Notes: a model not told the origin generated them from the sequence alone. Shown: positions 1 to 9,964, numbered from the stretch's first letter. The stretch is DNA of 64,000 nucleotides from JBEVJK01 sp963791325 (GCA_963791325.1 CAWBRU010000018.1:333015-397014); one strand, 5' to 3'. Translations and numbers: made by a program.

Positions 1-2097
1 CGCCTGGCGCTGCATGTTGGAGCCCATCAGGGCCCTGTTGGCGTCGTCGTTCTCCAGGAACGGGATCAGCGCCGCGGCAACCGACACCATCTGCTTGGGC
101 GACACGTCCATCAGGTCGACGTTCTCGCGCGGCGCCATCATCACCTCGCCGGCATGCCGGCAGATGACGAATTCCTCGGTGAATTGGCCTGATTTGTCGA
201 GCTCGGCGTTGGCCTGGGCAACGTAGTGCTTGGCCTCCTCCATCGCCGACAGATAGACCACGTCATAGCTCACCTTGCCGTCGACGATCTTGCGGTACGG
301 GCTCTCGATGAAGCCGTATTTGTTGACCCGCGCGAACGTCGCCAGGCTGTTGATCAGCCCGATATTCGGCCCCTCCGGGGTCTCGATCGGGCAGATGCGG
401 CCGTAGTGGGTGACGTGCACGTCGCGCACCTCGAAGCCGGCACGCTCGCGGGTAAGACCGCCCGGTCCGAGCGCCGACAGGCGGCGCTTGTGGGTGATCT
501 CGGAGAGCGGATTGGTCTGGTCCATGAATTGCGACAGCTGCGAGGAGCCGAAGAACTCGCGCACGGCGGCGGCCGCCGGTTTGGCGTTGATCAGGTCCTG
601 CGGCATCACCGTGTCGATCTCGATCGAGGACATCCGCTCCTTGATCGCCCGCTCCATGCGCAGCAGCCCGACCCGATACTGGTTCTCCATCAGTTCGCCG
701 ACCGAGCGCACCCGGCGGTTGCCGAGATTGTCGATATCGTCGATCTCGCCCTTCCCGTCGCGCAGCTCGACCAGCGTCTTGACGACGGCCAGGATGTCCT
801 CCTTGCGCAAGACGCGCACGGTGTCGGCGGCGTCGAGCTCGAGCCGCATGTTCATCTTGACGCGGCCGACGGCCGACAGGTCGTAGCGCTCGGGGTCGAA
901 GAACAGCGAGTTGAACATCGCCTCGGCCGTCTCCAGCGTCGGCGGCTCGCCCGGGCGCATCACCCGGTAGATGTCGAACAGCGCGTCCTGGCGGCTCTCG
1001 TTCTTGTCGACCGCCAGCGTGTTGCGGATATAGGCGCCGACATTGACATGGTCGATGTCGAGGATCTCGATCTCGTCCTCGCCGGTCGACAGCAGCACCT
1101 TGAGCGTCTTCTCGTCGATCTCGTCGCCGGCCTCGAGGTAGATCTCGCCGGTCTGGAAGTTGACGATATCTTCGGCGAGGTAGCTGCCGAACAGATCGTC
1201 CTCGGTCGCCTTGATCGCCTTCAGCCCCTTTTCGGCAAGCTGCTTGGCCTGCCGGGCGGTGATCTTCTTGCCGGCTTCGACGACAACCTCGCCGCTGTCG
1301 GCATCGACCAGATCGGTGACTGCCTTCAGGCCGCGGAAGCGCTCGACGTTGAACGGAATGCGCCAATGGTCGCCGGCACGCTTGTAGGTGATCTTGTTGT
1401 AGAAGGTCGACAGGATCTCCTCGCCGTCCATGCCGAGCGCCATCAAGAGCGACGTCACCGGGATCTTCCGGCGCCGGTCGATGCGCGCGTGGACGACGTC
1501 CTTGGAATCGAACTCGATGTCGAGCCAGGAGCCGCGGTAGGGGATCACCCGCGCCGCGAACAGCAGCTTGCCCGAGGAATGCGACTTGCCCTTGTCGTGG
1601 TCGAAGAAGACGCCCGGCGAGCGGTGCATCTGGCTGACGATGACGCGCTCGGTGCCGTTGATGATGAAGGTGCCGTTGGACGTCATCAGCGGCATGTCGC
1701 CCATATAGACGTCCTGCTCCTTGATGTCCTTGATCGACTTGGCCCCGGTGTCCTCGTCGAGATCGAAGACGATCAGGCGCAGCGTCACCTTGAGCGGCGC
1801 GGCGTAGGTCAGGTCGCGCTGCCGGCACTCGTCGACGTCGAACTTCGGCGCCTCGAACTCGTATTTGACGAATTCCAGCATCGAGGTGCCGGAGAAGTCG
1901 GAGATCGGGAACACCGACTTGAACACCGCCTGCAGGCCCTCGTCGGGCCGGCCGCCGGTCGGCTCTTCGACCATCAGGAACTGGTCGTAGGAGGCCTTCT
2001 GGACCTCGATCAGGTTCGGCATCTCCGCCACTTCGGGGATCTTGCCGAAGAATTTCCTTACGCGTCTGCGGCCGTTGAAAGTCTGGGTCTGGGCCAT
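1..2097 (-). CDS. rpoB: RNA polymerase beta subunit, N-terminal part (runs off window)
   Basis: This encodes the beta subunit of RNA polymerase, which forms one side of the catalytic cleft and binds rifampicin. The frame is open from an ATG at 2097 to the window edge, giving about 699 of the roughly 1370 residues expected. The protein starts MAQTQTFNGRRRVRKFFGKI, the usual alphaproteobacterial N-terminus. The rifampicin region is visible around residues 515-545 (SSQLSQFMDQTNPLSE followed by THKRRLSALGPGG) and looks wild type. It follows rplL by 244 bases and belongs to the ribosomal operon. The C-terminal half lies outside the window. Confidence 0.98.
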   Translation of the reverse strand, partial: MAQTQTFNGRRRVRKFFGKIPEVAEMPNLIEVQKASYDQFLMVEEPTGGRPDEGLQAVFKSVFPISDFSGTSMLEFVKYEFEAPKFDVDECRQRDLTYAAPLKVTLRLIVFDLDEDTGAKSIKDIKEQDVYMGDMPLMTSNGTFIINGTERVIVSQMHRSPGVFFDHDKGKSHSSGKLLFAARVIPYRGSWLDIEFDSKDVVHARIDRRRKIPVTSLLMALGMDGEEILSTFYNKITYKRAGDHWRIPFNVERFRGLKAVTDLVDADSGEVVVEAGKKITARQAKQLAEKGLKAIKATEDDLFGSYLAEDIVNFQTGEIYLEAGDEIDEKTLKVLLSTGEDEIEILDIDHVNVGAYIRNTLAVDKNESRQDALFDIYRVMRPGEPPTLETAEAMFNSLFFDPERYDLSAVGRVKMNMRLELDAADTVRVLRKEDILAVVKTLVELRDGKGEIDDIDNLGNRRVRSVGELMENQYRVGLLRMERAIKERMSSIEIDTVMPQDLINAKPAAAAVREFFGSSQLSQFMDQTNPLSEITHKRRLSALGPGGLTRERAGFEVRDVHVTHYGRICPIETPEGPNIGLINSLATFARVNKYGFIESPYRKIVDGKVSYDVVYLSAMEEAKHYVAQANAELDKSGQFTEEFVICRHAGEVMMAPRENVDLMDVSPKQMVSVAAALIPFLENDDANRALMGSNMQRQA

Positions 2098-2226
2098 CGT
2101 CGCTCCTTGCTGCCTTTGTCCAAGCTGCGCCCTGCGGGGGAAGCGCACCTTGCTGATTGTCGCCCGCCGCCGCGGCAGGCACTGCCATCGATGTCGACCC
2201 GTGATCGGCAAGCGCCAAAAACGGGA

Positions 2227-2276
2227 GAAAACCTGTTTCCGGAAGGCCGCAAACGGCCCTCAGGAAAGAGGTTTTC
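2227..2276 (-). promoter_or_regulatory. Long hairpin in the rplL-rpoB intergenic region
   Basis: A 50-base near-perfect inverted repeat: outer arms GAAAACCT/AGGTTTTC, then TTTCC/GGAAA, GA/TC and GGCCG/CGGCC around a CAAA loop, with single-base mismatches between the blocks. In Escherichia coli the equivalent gap holds an attenuator and an RNase III processing site that set the ratio of L7/L12 to beta subunit. A similar role is an inference from position and structure. No T-tract follows, so a strong simple terminator is unlikely. Confidence 0.7.
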
Positions 2277-2341
2277 GAACACTCGCAACAGCGCTTGCCC
2301 GGCGACCGGCCGCTGCCGGCCGCCGGGCACGCGCTTGACGC

Positions 2342-2722
2342 TTACTTCAGCTCGACCTTGGCACCAGCCCCTTCGAGCTGGGTCTTGATCTTCTCGGCGT
2401 CGGCCTTGGCGACGGCTTCCTTGACCGGCTTCGGCGCGCCTTCGACGAGGTCCTTGGCCTCCTTGAGGCCGAGCCCGGTGATGGCGCGCACTTCCTTGAT
2501 CACGTTGATCTTCTGGGCGCCCGCCTCCATCAGGATGACGTCGAACTCGGTCTTCTCCTCGGCCGGGGCAGCGGCCGCGGCAGCGCCGCCGCCGGCAGCG
2601 GCGACGGCCACCGGGGCAGCCGCCGACACGCCCCACTTCTCCTCGAGCAGCTTCGACAGCTCGGCCGCTTCGAGCACGGTGAGGCTCGACAGGTCTTCAA
2701 CGATCTTTGCCAGATCAGCCAT
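2342..2722 (-). CDS. rplL: 50S ribosomal protein L7/L12
   Basis: This is the stalk protein of the large subunit, which recruits elongation factors. It has 126 residues: an N-terminal dimerisation part (MADLAKIVEDLSSLTVLEAA), an Ala/Gly-rich hinge at about residues 35-55 and a C-terminal domain with the conserved EVRAITGLGLKEAKDLVE helix. The start at 2722 is chosen over an ATG six bases upstream because AAAGGAAA sits at correct distance only from 2722. It follows rplJ by 54 bases. Confidence 0.97.
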   Translation of the reverse strand: MADLAKIVEDLSSLTVLEAAELSKLLEEKWGVSAAAPVAVAAAGGGAAAAAAPAEEKTEFDVILMEAGAQKINVIKEVRAITGLGLKEAKDLVEGAPKPVKEAVAKADAEKIKTQLEGAGAKVELK

Positions 2723-2776
2723 TTTCATTTCCTTTCAAAAAGTTCGAACACGTGGTTTGGATGGCGAGGAACGGCC

Positions 2777-3295
2777 TCACGCCGTTTCGTCCTTGCGGGC
2801 ATAGGCGCCGAACACGCGCGCCAGCTGAGCAGCCGGGGCGTTGACGACCTGGGCGATCCGGGTTGCCGGCGTGGTGATCATGCCGACGATCTTGGCGCGC
2901 AATTCGTCGAGCGAGGGCATGGTGGCGAGTGCCTTCACACCTTCGGCATCGAGCGAGGTCGCGCCCATCGCGCCGCCGAGAATGACAAGCCTGTCATTCC
3001 CCTTGGCGAAATCGGACGCCACCTTCGGCGCCGCAACCGGATCGTCCGAGTAGGCGATCAGGGTCTGTCCCTTGAACAGAACCTGCATGCGCTCGGAGTC
3101 CGTACCCTGAAGAGCGATCCGGGCGAGACGGTTCTTCGCGACTTTGACGGTGCCACCGGCGGCGCGCATCTTCGACCTCAGGTCGTTCATTTGCGCCACG
3201 GTGATGCCGGCATAGTGGGCCACGACCACCGACCCGGCGTTCTGGAACGCCTGGTTGAGGTCCGTGACAAGTTCGCGTTTTTCCGCTCTGTCCAC
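2777..3295 (-). CDS. rplJ: 50S ribosomal protein L10
   Basis: L10 is the base of the ribosomal stalk and, with L7/L12, the translational autoregulator of this operon. The 172-residue length and the opening DRAEKRELVTDLNQAF match alphaproteobacterial L10. The start is a GTG at 3295, preceded by GGAGACAGGCA; a longer in-frame extension to 3445 would run into the leader and has no homology. A 380-base leader separates it from rplA. Confidence 0.96.
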   Translation of the reverse strand: MDRAEKRELVTDLNQAFQNAGSVVVAHYAGITVAQMNDLRSKMRAAGGTVKVAKNRLARIALQGTDSERMQVLFKGQTLIAYSDDPVAAPKVASDFAKGNDRLVILGGAMGATSLDAEGVKALATMPSLDELRAKIVGMITTPATRIAQVVNAPAAQLARVFGAYARKDETA

Positions 3296-3673
3296 TGCCT
3301 GTCTCCAGTTGGCAGCCCACCGTCCCGAGGAACGGTCTGCTGCCGGTTGCCTTTTGCCGGGCGAGCGGCCCCTCGCAGGGACGCCCGATCGGCGCTCGAG
3401 GATCCTGTCCCCTTTCGCCACGCCGGCGAGCCGGCGCGCAGACAAAAGGCAATCACGGTTCGAACCTCTCGCGGAACAGCCCTTGACCGGCTCTTCCGTG
3501 TCGGGTCTTCACCCGTCTCATGCAGGCCCTTCAGGGATTAAGGCCGGGGCCGCCTGCAATCTCGGACAGGATGCCGGCCGCCGTTTCCGGAAGCCGGCTT
3601 CCAGACCCGATGGACCGGGTCGGGAATTCGCTTGCAGGATCAACGCCTTCGCGCGAGATCCCGAGGCATCCGA
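3296..3673 (-). promoter_or_regulatory. L10 leader / intergenic region between rplA and rplJ
   Basis: 378 bases without a gene. By position this is the untranslated leader of rplJL, where L10-L7/L12 binds its own mRNA in many bacteria, and it may hold the rplJ promoter. The stretch is rich in short GC inverted repeats (for example GGCCGCC/GCCGGCTT around 3575-3605). I cannot fold it here to show the specific L10 kink-turn, so the regulatory role is inferred. Confidence 0.5.
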
Positions 3674-4372
3674 TCAGGATGCCGAAAGGGTCGCGACGTC
3701 GACCTTGAGGCCGGGGCCCATGGTCGTGGTCACCGACACCTTCTTGACGTAGTTGCCCTTGGCGCCCGACGGCTTGGCGCGGATCACCGCATCGGCGAAG
3801 GCGCGCACATTCTCCTCGATCGCCTTGGCCTCGAACGAGGCCTTGCCGACGCCGGCGTGAACGATGCCGGCCTTCTCGACCCGGAACTCGACCGCGCCGC
3901 CCTTGGACGCCTTGACGGCGGCGGCGACGTCGGCGGTGACGGTGCCGACCTTCGGGTTGGGCATCATGCCGCGCGGCCCGAGCACCTTGCCCAGCCGGCC
4001 GACAAGCGGCATCATGTCGGGGGTGGCGATGCAGCGGTCGAAATTGATCTCGCCCTTCTGCACGGTCTCGACCAGGTCCTCCGCGCCGACGATGTCGGCC
4101 CCGGCGGCGCGCGCCTCCTCGGCCTTTTCGTTGCGGGCGAAGACGGCGACGCGCACGCTGCGCCCGGTGCCGTTCGGCAGGTTGACCACGCCGCGCACCA
4201 TCTGGTCGGCATGGCGCGGGTCGACGCCGAGATTGATCGCCACCTCGACGGTCTCGTCGAACTTGGCGCTGGCGCGCTCCTTGAGCATCTTGATCGCCTG
4301 GTCGAGGGCATAGGCCTTGCTGCGGTCGATCCCTTCGCGCGACTTGTTCACGCGCTTTGCAATCTTTGCCAT
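3674..4372 (-). CDS. rplA: 50S ribosomal protein L1
   Basis: L1 forms the mobile L1 stalk at the ribosomal E site. The 232-residue protein starts MAKIAKRVNKSREGIDRSKAY and contains the conserved block GPRGMMPNPKVGTVT in the second domain, as expected. It begins 4 bases after rplK ends, consistent with translational coupling; in E. coli L1 represses the rplKA mRNA. Confidence 0.97.
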   Translation of the reverse strand: MAKIAKRVNKSREGIDRSKAYALDQAIKMLKERASAKFDETVEVAINLGVDPRHADQMVRGVVNLPNGTGRSVRVAVFARNEKAEEARAAGADIVGAEDLVETVQKGEINFDRCIATPDMMPLVGRLGKVLGPRGMMPNPKVGTVTADVAAAVKASKGGAVEFRVEKAGIVHAGVGKASFEAKAIEENVRAFADAVIRAKPSGAKGNYVKKVSVTTTMGPGLKVDVATLSAS

Positions 4373-4376
4373 CGTC

Positions 4377-4805
4377 TTAACCCACCACCTCGAGGCCCAT
4401 CGACCGGGCCGAGCCCTCGACCATGCGCATCGCCGCCTCGACGTCGTTGGCGTTCAGGTCCTTCATCTTGGCCTCGGCGATCTCGCGCACCTTCGCCCGG
4501 CTGACCTGGCCGGCGCGCGCCTTGCCCGGCTCCTTCGAGCCGGACTTCACATTGGCGGCCTTCTTCAGGAAGTAGCTCACCGGCGGCGTCTTCATGACGA
4601 AGGTGAACGACTTGTCCTGGTAGTAGGTGATCACCACCGGGACCGGCGAGCCCTTTTCCATTTCCTGGGTCTGCGCGTTGAACGCCTTGCAGAACTCCAT
4701 GATGTTGATGCCACGCTGACCAAGCGCAGGGCCGATCGGGGGCGACGGCGTCGCCGAACCCGCGGCTACCTGCAGCTTGAGCTGGCCTGCAATCTTCTTA
4801 GCCAT
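4377..4805 (-). CDS. rplK: 50S ribosomal protein L11
   Basis: L11 builds the GTPase-associated centre with 23S rRNA and is needed for RelA activation. The 142 residues include the proline-rich TPSPPIGPALGQRGINIMEF linker region and the C-terminal rRNA-binding domain ending in RSMGLEVVG. Length is exactly the family norm. It lies 175 bases downstream of nusG on the same strand. Confidence 0.97.
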   Translation of the reverse strand: MAKKIAGQLKLQVAAGSATPSPPIGPALGQRGINIMEFCKAFNAQTQEMEKGSPVPVVITYYQDKSFTFVMKTPPVSYFLKKAANVKSGSKEPGKARAGQVSRAKVREIAEAKMKDLNANDVEAAMRMVEGSARSMGLEVVG

Positions 4806-4980
4806 CTCGATGTCTCTCTACTCGTGCCGGCGGCCTCGGCCGGCGGTTGGAGTTCGGTGGTGCGGTCCGGGTCGAGCTGGCTGAGCCGCCCTCGCCTTCC
4901 ACCCTGCGCTGCCGATGGCCGCCGAGCACCATCGGCGACGGCCATCGACGCTGCCGGCCTGGCCGGCAGCAATCTTCGGC

Positions 4981-5508
4981 TCAGCCCTTCTCGACCTCGC
5001 CGAAACCCAGTTCGACCGGCACGGCGCGGCCGAAGATCGACACCTCGACCTTGAGCCTGGCGCGCTCCTCATCGACCTCCTGGACGAAGCCGTTGAAGGA
5101 GGCGAACGGACCATCGGAGACGCGGACCTGCTCGCCGATCTCGAAGGTCACCGAGGGCTTCGGCCGCTCGACCCCTTCCTGGACCTGGTGGAGGATCTGT
5201 TCGGCCTCCTTGTCGGAAATCGGCACAGGCTTTGAATCACCAAGGAAACCAGTGACTTTCGGGGTGTTCTTAATCAAAGAGAAGACGGCGTCGGTGAGGT
5301 TGGCCCGGACCAGAACATAGCCGGGGAAGAACTTCCGCTCGGCGTCCACCTTGCGGCCGCGGCGCACCTCCACGACCTTCTCGGTCGGCACCACGATCTG
5401 CTCGATCTTGTCGGACAAGCCCTTCTGTTTGGCCTTGTTCTCGATGTCCTCGGCCACTTTCTTCTCGAAATTGGAATAGGCGTGGACGATGTACCACCGC
5501 GCAGTCAT
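4981..5508 (-). CDS. nusG: Transcription termination/antitermination protein NusG
   Basis: NusG binds the RNA polymerase clamp and couples transcription to Rho or to the ribosome. The 175-residue protein starts MTARWYIVHAYSNFEKKVAE (NGN domain) and ends with a KOW domain (GEQVRVSDGPFASFNGFVQE). An in-frame extension to 5889 would overlap secE and is not used. It follows secE by 23 bases. Confidence 0.97.
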   Translation of the reverse strand: MTARWYIVHAYSNFEKKVAEDIENKAKQKGLSDKIEQIVVPTEKVVEVRRGRKVDAERKFFPGYVLVRANLTDAVFSLIKNTPKVTGFLGDSKPVPISDKEAEQILHQVQEGVERPKPSVTFEIGEQVRVSDGPFASFNGFVQEVDEERARLKVEVSIFGRAVPVELGFGEVEKG

Positions 5509-5531
5509 CTCGGATGCTCCGTAGTTGCGGT

Positions 5532-5735
5532 CTATCGCCCGATGCCGAGCAGGATCTCGACAGCGTACGCCATCAGCTGATCGGCGGCGAAGAAGAACAG
5601 GGCGGCCAGGAAGGCGAAGGCCAGCACCATCGCCGTCGAGATCAGGGTCTCGCGCCGCGACGGCCAGGTGACTTTCGCGGTTTCTGCCCTCACCTGCTGA
5701 AGGAAGGTGAATGGATTTGTGGTTCGTGACGCCAT
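5532..5735 (-). CDS. secE: Protein translocase subunit SecE
   Basis: This is the small essential subunit of the SecYEG channel. The 67 residues show the family layout: an amphipathic helix with EVRAE-type sequence (QQVRAETAKVTWPSRRET) followed by one transmembrane helix. Its place between tRNA-Trp and nusG is the classic bacterial order. Confidence 0.96.
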   Translation of the reverse strand: MASRTTNPFTFLQQVRAETAKVTWPSRRETLISTAMVLAFAFLAALFFFAADQLMAYAVEILLGIGR

Positions 5736-6054
5736 GTGCCGCTCTGTTGCGGAGCCTCTCGAAGGGCCCCTTGTTGTCTGCTGCGAGTGGGAGCTGTTGT
5801 CCCCGGCCGCAGTACCGGGATGACCCCTGCCCGTGCTCCCCGTGCGAAGCCGGAAACGACCACCGAATCGGCTGCCTGGTTCCGGGCACGCAGTTCAGGC
5901 GCGTAAAGCTGGGTTCCCAGCTCCACGCGCCGCGTGTCTGTTCGCTCTACATAAGACCGATTTCCGGCCAGCGCAAGGGCCAAAAAACCGGGTTGCCGCG
6001 GCTCCGGAACGGTGCGTCTCGGCCGTCCGGCAACGGGGGCTCTCGACGTGTGCC
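5736..6054 (-). other. Spacer between tRNA-Trp and secE
   Basis: About 320 bases with no gene. It must contain either read-through from the tRNA-Trp transcript or a promoter for secE-nusG. I see no clear sigma-70 promoter that I would commit to. Confidence 0.4.
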
Positions 6055-6130
<76 letters not shown>

Positions 6131-6250
6131 AGCGCGCCGTCACGCCTGCCGCGCAGCACGCGCTTCCTAGATTTTTCCGCAGGCCCTGTAAAGGGCATGC
6201 GGCTCGGCCGGGGATAGTCTCCCGGCCGGCACGGTTCCTGCTCTTTTCGC

Positions 6251-7426
<1,176 letters not shown>

Positions 7427-7848
7427 GTCCTCGGTCTTTCCTGCGATCTGGTAGGAGCTGCGATCGATGGGCGGCGATTAGCGATTGCGGTCTGAAAAGA
7501 CAAGCCCTTTCGCCACCGCGCGGCCCGCAAGGCCGGGGCTGGAACGTGCGCCGATCGATCGGTGAAGCGCCGGATATAGGGATCGGCGGGGCGCGCGACA
7601 ACCGCCCTGCTCCTCCGTCCCGGGACAAGCCGTCCCGGCAGCCTGCCGAGCCGAAAGATTTCCGGGAACCTGGAGCCGCCCGGCGCCATCCAATGGTCGG
7701 GCCGGTCACGCGAGTGTCAACTTCATGGAGGGCCGGCTCGGCGCCCGCCGCCGCTAGGGAACCCTAACGCAAACGGCGGCGGGCGGTCAGTTCCGGCTGC
7801 CGGAAAGCTCGCCTGCCGTCGACAAAAAGTGCTGCGAGGCACATGGGT
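7427..7848. other. tuf upstream region
   Basis: 422 bases between tuf and the tRNA-Gly fragment, with no convincing coding frame. It should hold the tuf promoter on the minus strand. In many relatives tRNA-Tyr/tRNA-Gly genes precede tuf, which fits the tRNA-Gly remnant at its far end. Confidence 0.4.
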
Positions 7849-7896
7849 CTTGGAGCGGGTAGCGGGAATCGAACCCGCATAGTCAGCTCGGAAGGC
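7849..7896 (-). repeat. attachment-site copy 1: 3' end of tRNA-Gly(TCC)
   Basis: On the minus strand this reads the TCC anticodon region, then the T-arm (GCGGGTTCGATTCCCGC) and the 3' acceptor strand TACCCGCTCCA. The 5' half of the tRNA is absent: the bases on the anticodon side are AT-rich and unrelated. A second 48-bp copy at 17348-17395 differs at two positions. This is the signature of site-specific integration into a tRNA 3' end; it is not a functional tRNA. Confidence 0.85.
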
Positions 7897-8091
7897 TCAA
7901 GCTTCTCGTTCACTTTGAATGTTTTAGATGTAGAAAATTGCTCCATGTGGGCCGAGATTTGTCAAGCAAAGATCAATGAGGCTGTAGCAACAATCAGCTT
8001 GCCTGATATCTATCTCAAAGCGCGAGGACAGGCGCAGCTAGTCAGTTTTTGAGAACACCCGGCCGCCGCTCGGAGCCCGAGCGCCGTTTGA

Positions 8092-8508
8092 TCAGCCCCC
8101 GCCTCGCGTCGCTATCCATGTCGTAACGAGATAGCCACATGTGGCGGCGACCGCACTGAGGGCCACGCCCCAAGCCATGTCGACGATGGTGACGGAGACC
8201 GACCAGTTCTTCAAGGTCGAAAGATTGCTCATATCATAGGTACCATAGGCGACCAGCCCAAGCAGCGCGCCTTTCATCAGCGCCGTGACCCAGCTTCCGG
8301 CGTGCATGGCCGGCAGGACGGCGAAATGGACCAAGCCGGCGACATAGACGAGATAGAAGAGCCCGGCGACACCCAGTTTGGGCTGGGCCAGCAACAACTC
8401 GCCGATCCGGCTGCGGTAGAAGCCTGACGCCATATTGGTGAGCCAGACGAAATCGAGCCCGAAGAACACCAGCGCGGTGCCCGCATAGGCAATGGCGAAG
8501 TTCAACAT
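8092..8508 (-). CDS. DUF2177 family membrane protein
   Basis: A 138-residue integral membrane protein with four predicted helices (FAIAYAGTALVFFGLDFVWL, FYLVYVAGLVHFAVLPAM, TALMKGALLGLVAYGTYDMS, and a C-terminal helix) and the family motif YGTYDMSNLSTLKNW. The start at 8508 gives the normal length. It lies 20 bases after chrR and is probably cotranscribed with rpoE-chrR. DUF2177 genes often accompany ECF sigma or photolyase loci; the molecular role is unknown. Confidence 0.85.
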   Translation of the reverse strand: MLNFAIAYAGTALVFFGLDFVWLTNMASGFYRSRIGELLLAQPKLGVAGLFYLVYVAGLVHFAVLPAMHAGSWVTALMKGALLGLVAYGTYDMSNLSTLKNWSVSVTIVDMAWGVALSAVAATCGYLVTTWIATRGGG

Positions 8509-8528
8509 AATGGCTCTTTCGGCTTGGC

Positions 8529-9191
8529 TCAGATGCCCAGAATGGGCTGAATGGCGCGAACGAACCAACTTCGGAAGCGCAGCGGCGCGTCGGTGACGGC
8601 AAGGCAGATGCAATCCTCTGCTGGCGTCGCGGTCGGCTGGTGCGTAAGGCTCGCATCCGCGTCCTCGATATCGCCACGCGCGAACAGGTCCGTGCCATCG
8701 ACGAAGCTGCCGGACAGCACGAGCGTCAGTTCGCGGCCGCCATGGCCATGCTCGGGCACCGGCTTGCCGGCTGGAATCCTCAACAGTCGAACCTGTGTCT
8801 CGCTGTCCGCCGTCCGAATGCGGATCTGGGAAGCGCCGCGACCGAGCGGGCGCCAGCGCAGCGTCTCGAAATCGCCACCGAGGTAGGAGCGCAACGGCTC
8901 GGGCAGCCCATCATCGCGACGGGCAGCCGGACCCGCGCGTGGTATCTCGCGCTGCGTCGGAGTGGGCTGGGCGATACGGCGCCGCACGGCCTCCCAGGAT
9001 GAGTCCGCTTCGACAGGGAGTTGAGCCGCCTCGAGCAATTCGCCCCCTATGCCCTCGGCCACGGCCAGTCTTTTCCGGCAGGCGGGGCAAAGCGCCAGAT
9101 GGGTGGCGACGGCCAGGCTCCAGCCTTCCGCGAGACTGCCGGCGGCGTAGCTGATCAGAAGATCATCGCTCAGATGATGGCGGATGGTCAC
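8529..9191 (-). CDS. chrR: ChrR-type zinc anti-sigma factor
   Basis: ChrR holds RpoE inactive until singlet oxygen or organic peroxides trigger release. The 220-residue protein has an N-terminal zinc anti-sigma domain (THLALCPACRKR, the HxxxCxxC motif near residue 31) and a C-terminal cupin-like domain (PEHGHGGRELTLVLSGSF, followed by THQPTA), which matches the two-domain Rhodobacter ChrR. Its start overlaps the end of the sigma gene by 4 bases (9188-9191), a translational coupling typical of sigma/anti-sigma pairs. Confidence 0.9.
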   Translation of the reverse strand: MTIRHHLSDDLLISYAAGSLAEGWSLAVATHLALCPACRKRLAVAEGIGGELLEAAQLPVEADSSWEAVRRRIAQPTPTQREIPRAGPAARRDDGLPEPLRSYLGGDFETLRWRPLGRGASQIRIRTADSETQVRLLRIPAGKPVPEHGHGGRELTLVLSGSFVDGTDLFARGDIEDADASLTHQPTATPAEDCICLAVTDAPLRFRSWFVRAIQPILGI

Positions 9192-9775
9192 GTCGCTTCT
9201 CCGTTCCGATCGAGCGCGGCGCGCAGTTTGGCAAATGCGAGGCGCAGACGCGACTTGACCGTTCCGAGCGGCAGGTTGAGGCTGGCAGCGATAGCGCTGT
9301 GCGAATTGTCCTCGAAGTAGGCGAGCTTCAGGAGCGCCACCTGCTCTTGCGGCAGCGCAGCTATCGCCTGATGCAATTGGGCGGACGCCTCTTGGGCGTC
9401 GAAGGCCTCGTCCGCGGGAGCGACATCGTCCTGCACAAAGGCTGGATCGTTTGGATCGAAATCCGGGCGCTTGTCACGTCGGAATGCGTCGATGCGCAGA
9501 TTGCGGGCGATGGTGAAGATCCAGGTCGACACTGCGCCCTTGGCCGGATCGAAGCGATCCGCCTTGTTCCAGACCGCGATCATGGTTTCCTGCATCAGCT
9601 CCTCGGCCGCCTGGCTGTCGCCGGCCAATCGCCCCATGTAGGCCTTCACGCGGGGCGCAAAATGCCGAAACAGCACCTCGAACGCTTCGACATCGCGTCG
9701 TGCGCCAATCGCGACAAGCAGTTCCGCCATGTTCTGCTTCGCGTCGTCTTCTGCCGGCCGGTGCATCTCAACCAT
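9188..9775 (-). CDS. rpoE: ECF sigma factor RpoE (ECF11, singlet-oxygen response)
   Basis: A 195-residue ECF sigma factor. Region 2 is seen in FEVLFRHFAPRVKAYMGRLA and AEELMQETMIAVWNKADRFD, and region 4 in YFEDNSHSAIAASLNLPLGT followed by VKSRLRLAFAKLR. The start is chosen at MVEMHRPAED; ATGs at 9766 or 9730 are alternatives. Pairing with a two-domain ChrR identifies the ECF11 group that controls the photo-oxidative stress response. It is transcribed away from the FAD oxidoreductase gene through a shared promoter region. Confidence 0.9.
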   Translation of the reverse strand: MVEMHRPAEDDAKQNMAELLVAIGARRDVEAFEVLFRHFAPRVKAYMGRLAGDSQAAEELMQETMIAVWNKADRFDPAKGAVSTWIFTIARNLRIDAFRRDKRPDFDPNDPAFVQDDVAPADEAFDAQEASAQLHQAIAALPQEQVALLKLAYFEDNSHSAIAASLNLPLGTVKSRLRLAFAKLRAALDRNGEAT

Positions 9776-9879
9776 TCCCAACCTGCGAACAAGTAGCTCG
9801 GCGCGGCGCCACGGCACCGCGGCCATGCACTGTTTTTGCCACGCTGATGCGGGGATGGAAATGAGCGCGTTCATGCAGG

Positions 9880-9909
9880 CTTCTACGCGGCCGGACCGCG
9901 AACGGATCA
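9880..9909 (-). promoter_or_regulatory. RpoE (ECF11) promoter for rpoE-chrR
   Basis: The minus strand reads TGATCC (9909-9904), an 18-base spacer, then TAGAAG (9885-9880). TGATCC with an 18-base spacer and a TA-starting -10 is the known Rhodobacter RpoE consensus. It lies about 105 bases upstream of the rpoE start and implies autoregulation. Confidence 0.75.
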
Positions 9910-9934
9910 TCGGCGCGCGTTTTTCGCTGCCGAT

Positions 9935-9964
9935 CGATCCAGAACCACTTCTGCTCCGTATCAC
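9935..9964 (+). promoter_or_regulatory. Divergent RpoE-type promoter for the oxidoreductase operon
   Basis: The plus strand reads CGATCC (9935-9940), an 18-base spacer, then TATCAC (9959-9964). It has one mismatch to the TGATCC -35 element. It lies 40 bases upstream of the FAD oxidoreductase start and faces away from rpoE, so one sigma factor likely drives both operons. Confidence 0.6.

Noticed and set aside
226..2388. 720-codon open frame on the plus strand opposite rpoB
   Set aside because: It is antisense to rpoB, with the His/Asp/Val/Leu-rich composition of a GC-rich shadow frame, no family features and no ribosome site.
6131..6250. Two inverted repeats after tuf as a rho-independent terminator
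   Set aside because: CGGCCGGG/CCCGGCCG and CCGCA-TGCCCT/AGGGCC-TGCGG could fold, but on the tuf strand they are followed by A residues, not T, so they do not make a normal terminator.
7849..7950. Functional tRNA-Gly
   Set aside because: Only the 3' half from the anticodon to CCA is present; the anticodon stem is imperfect and the 5' half is missing.
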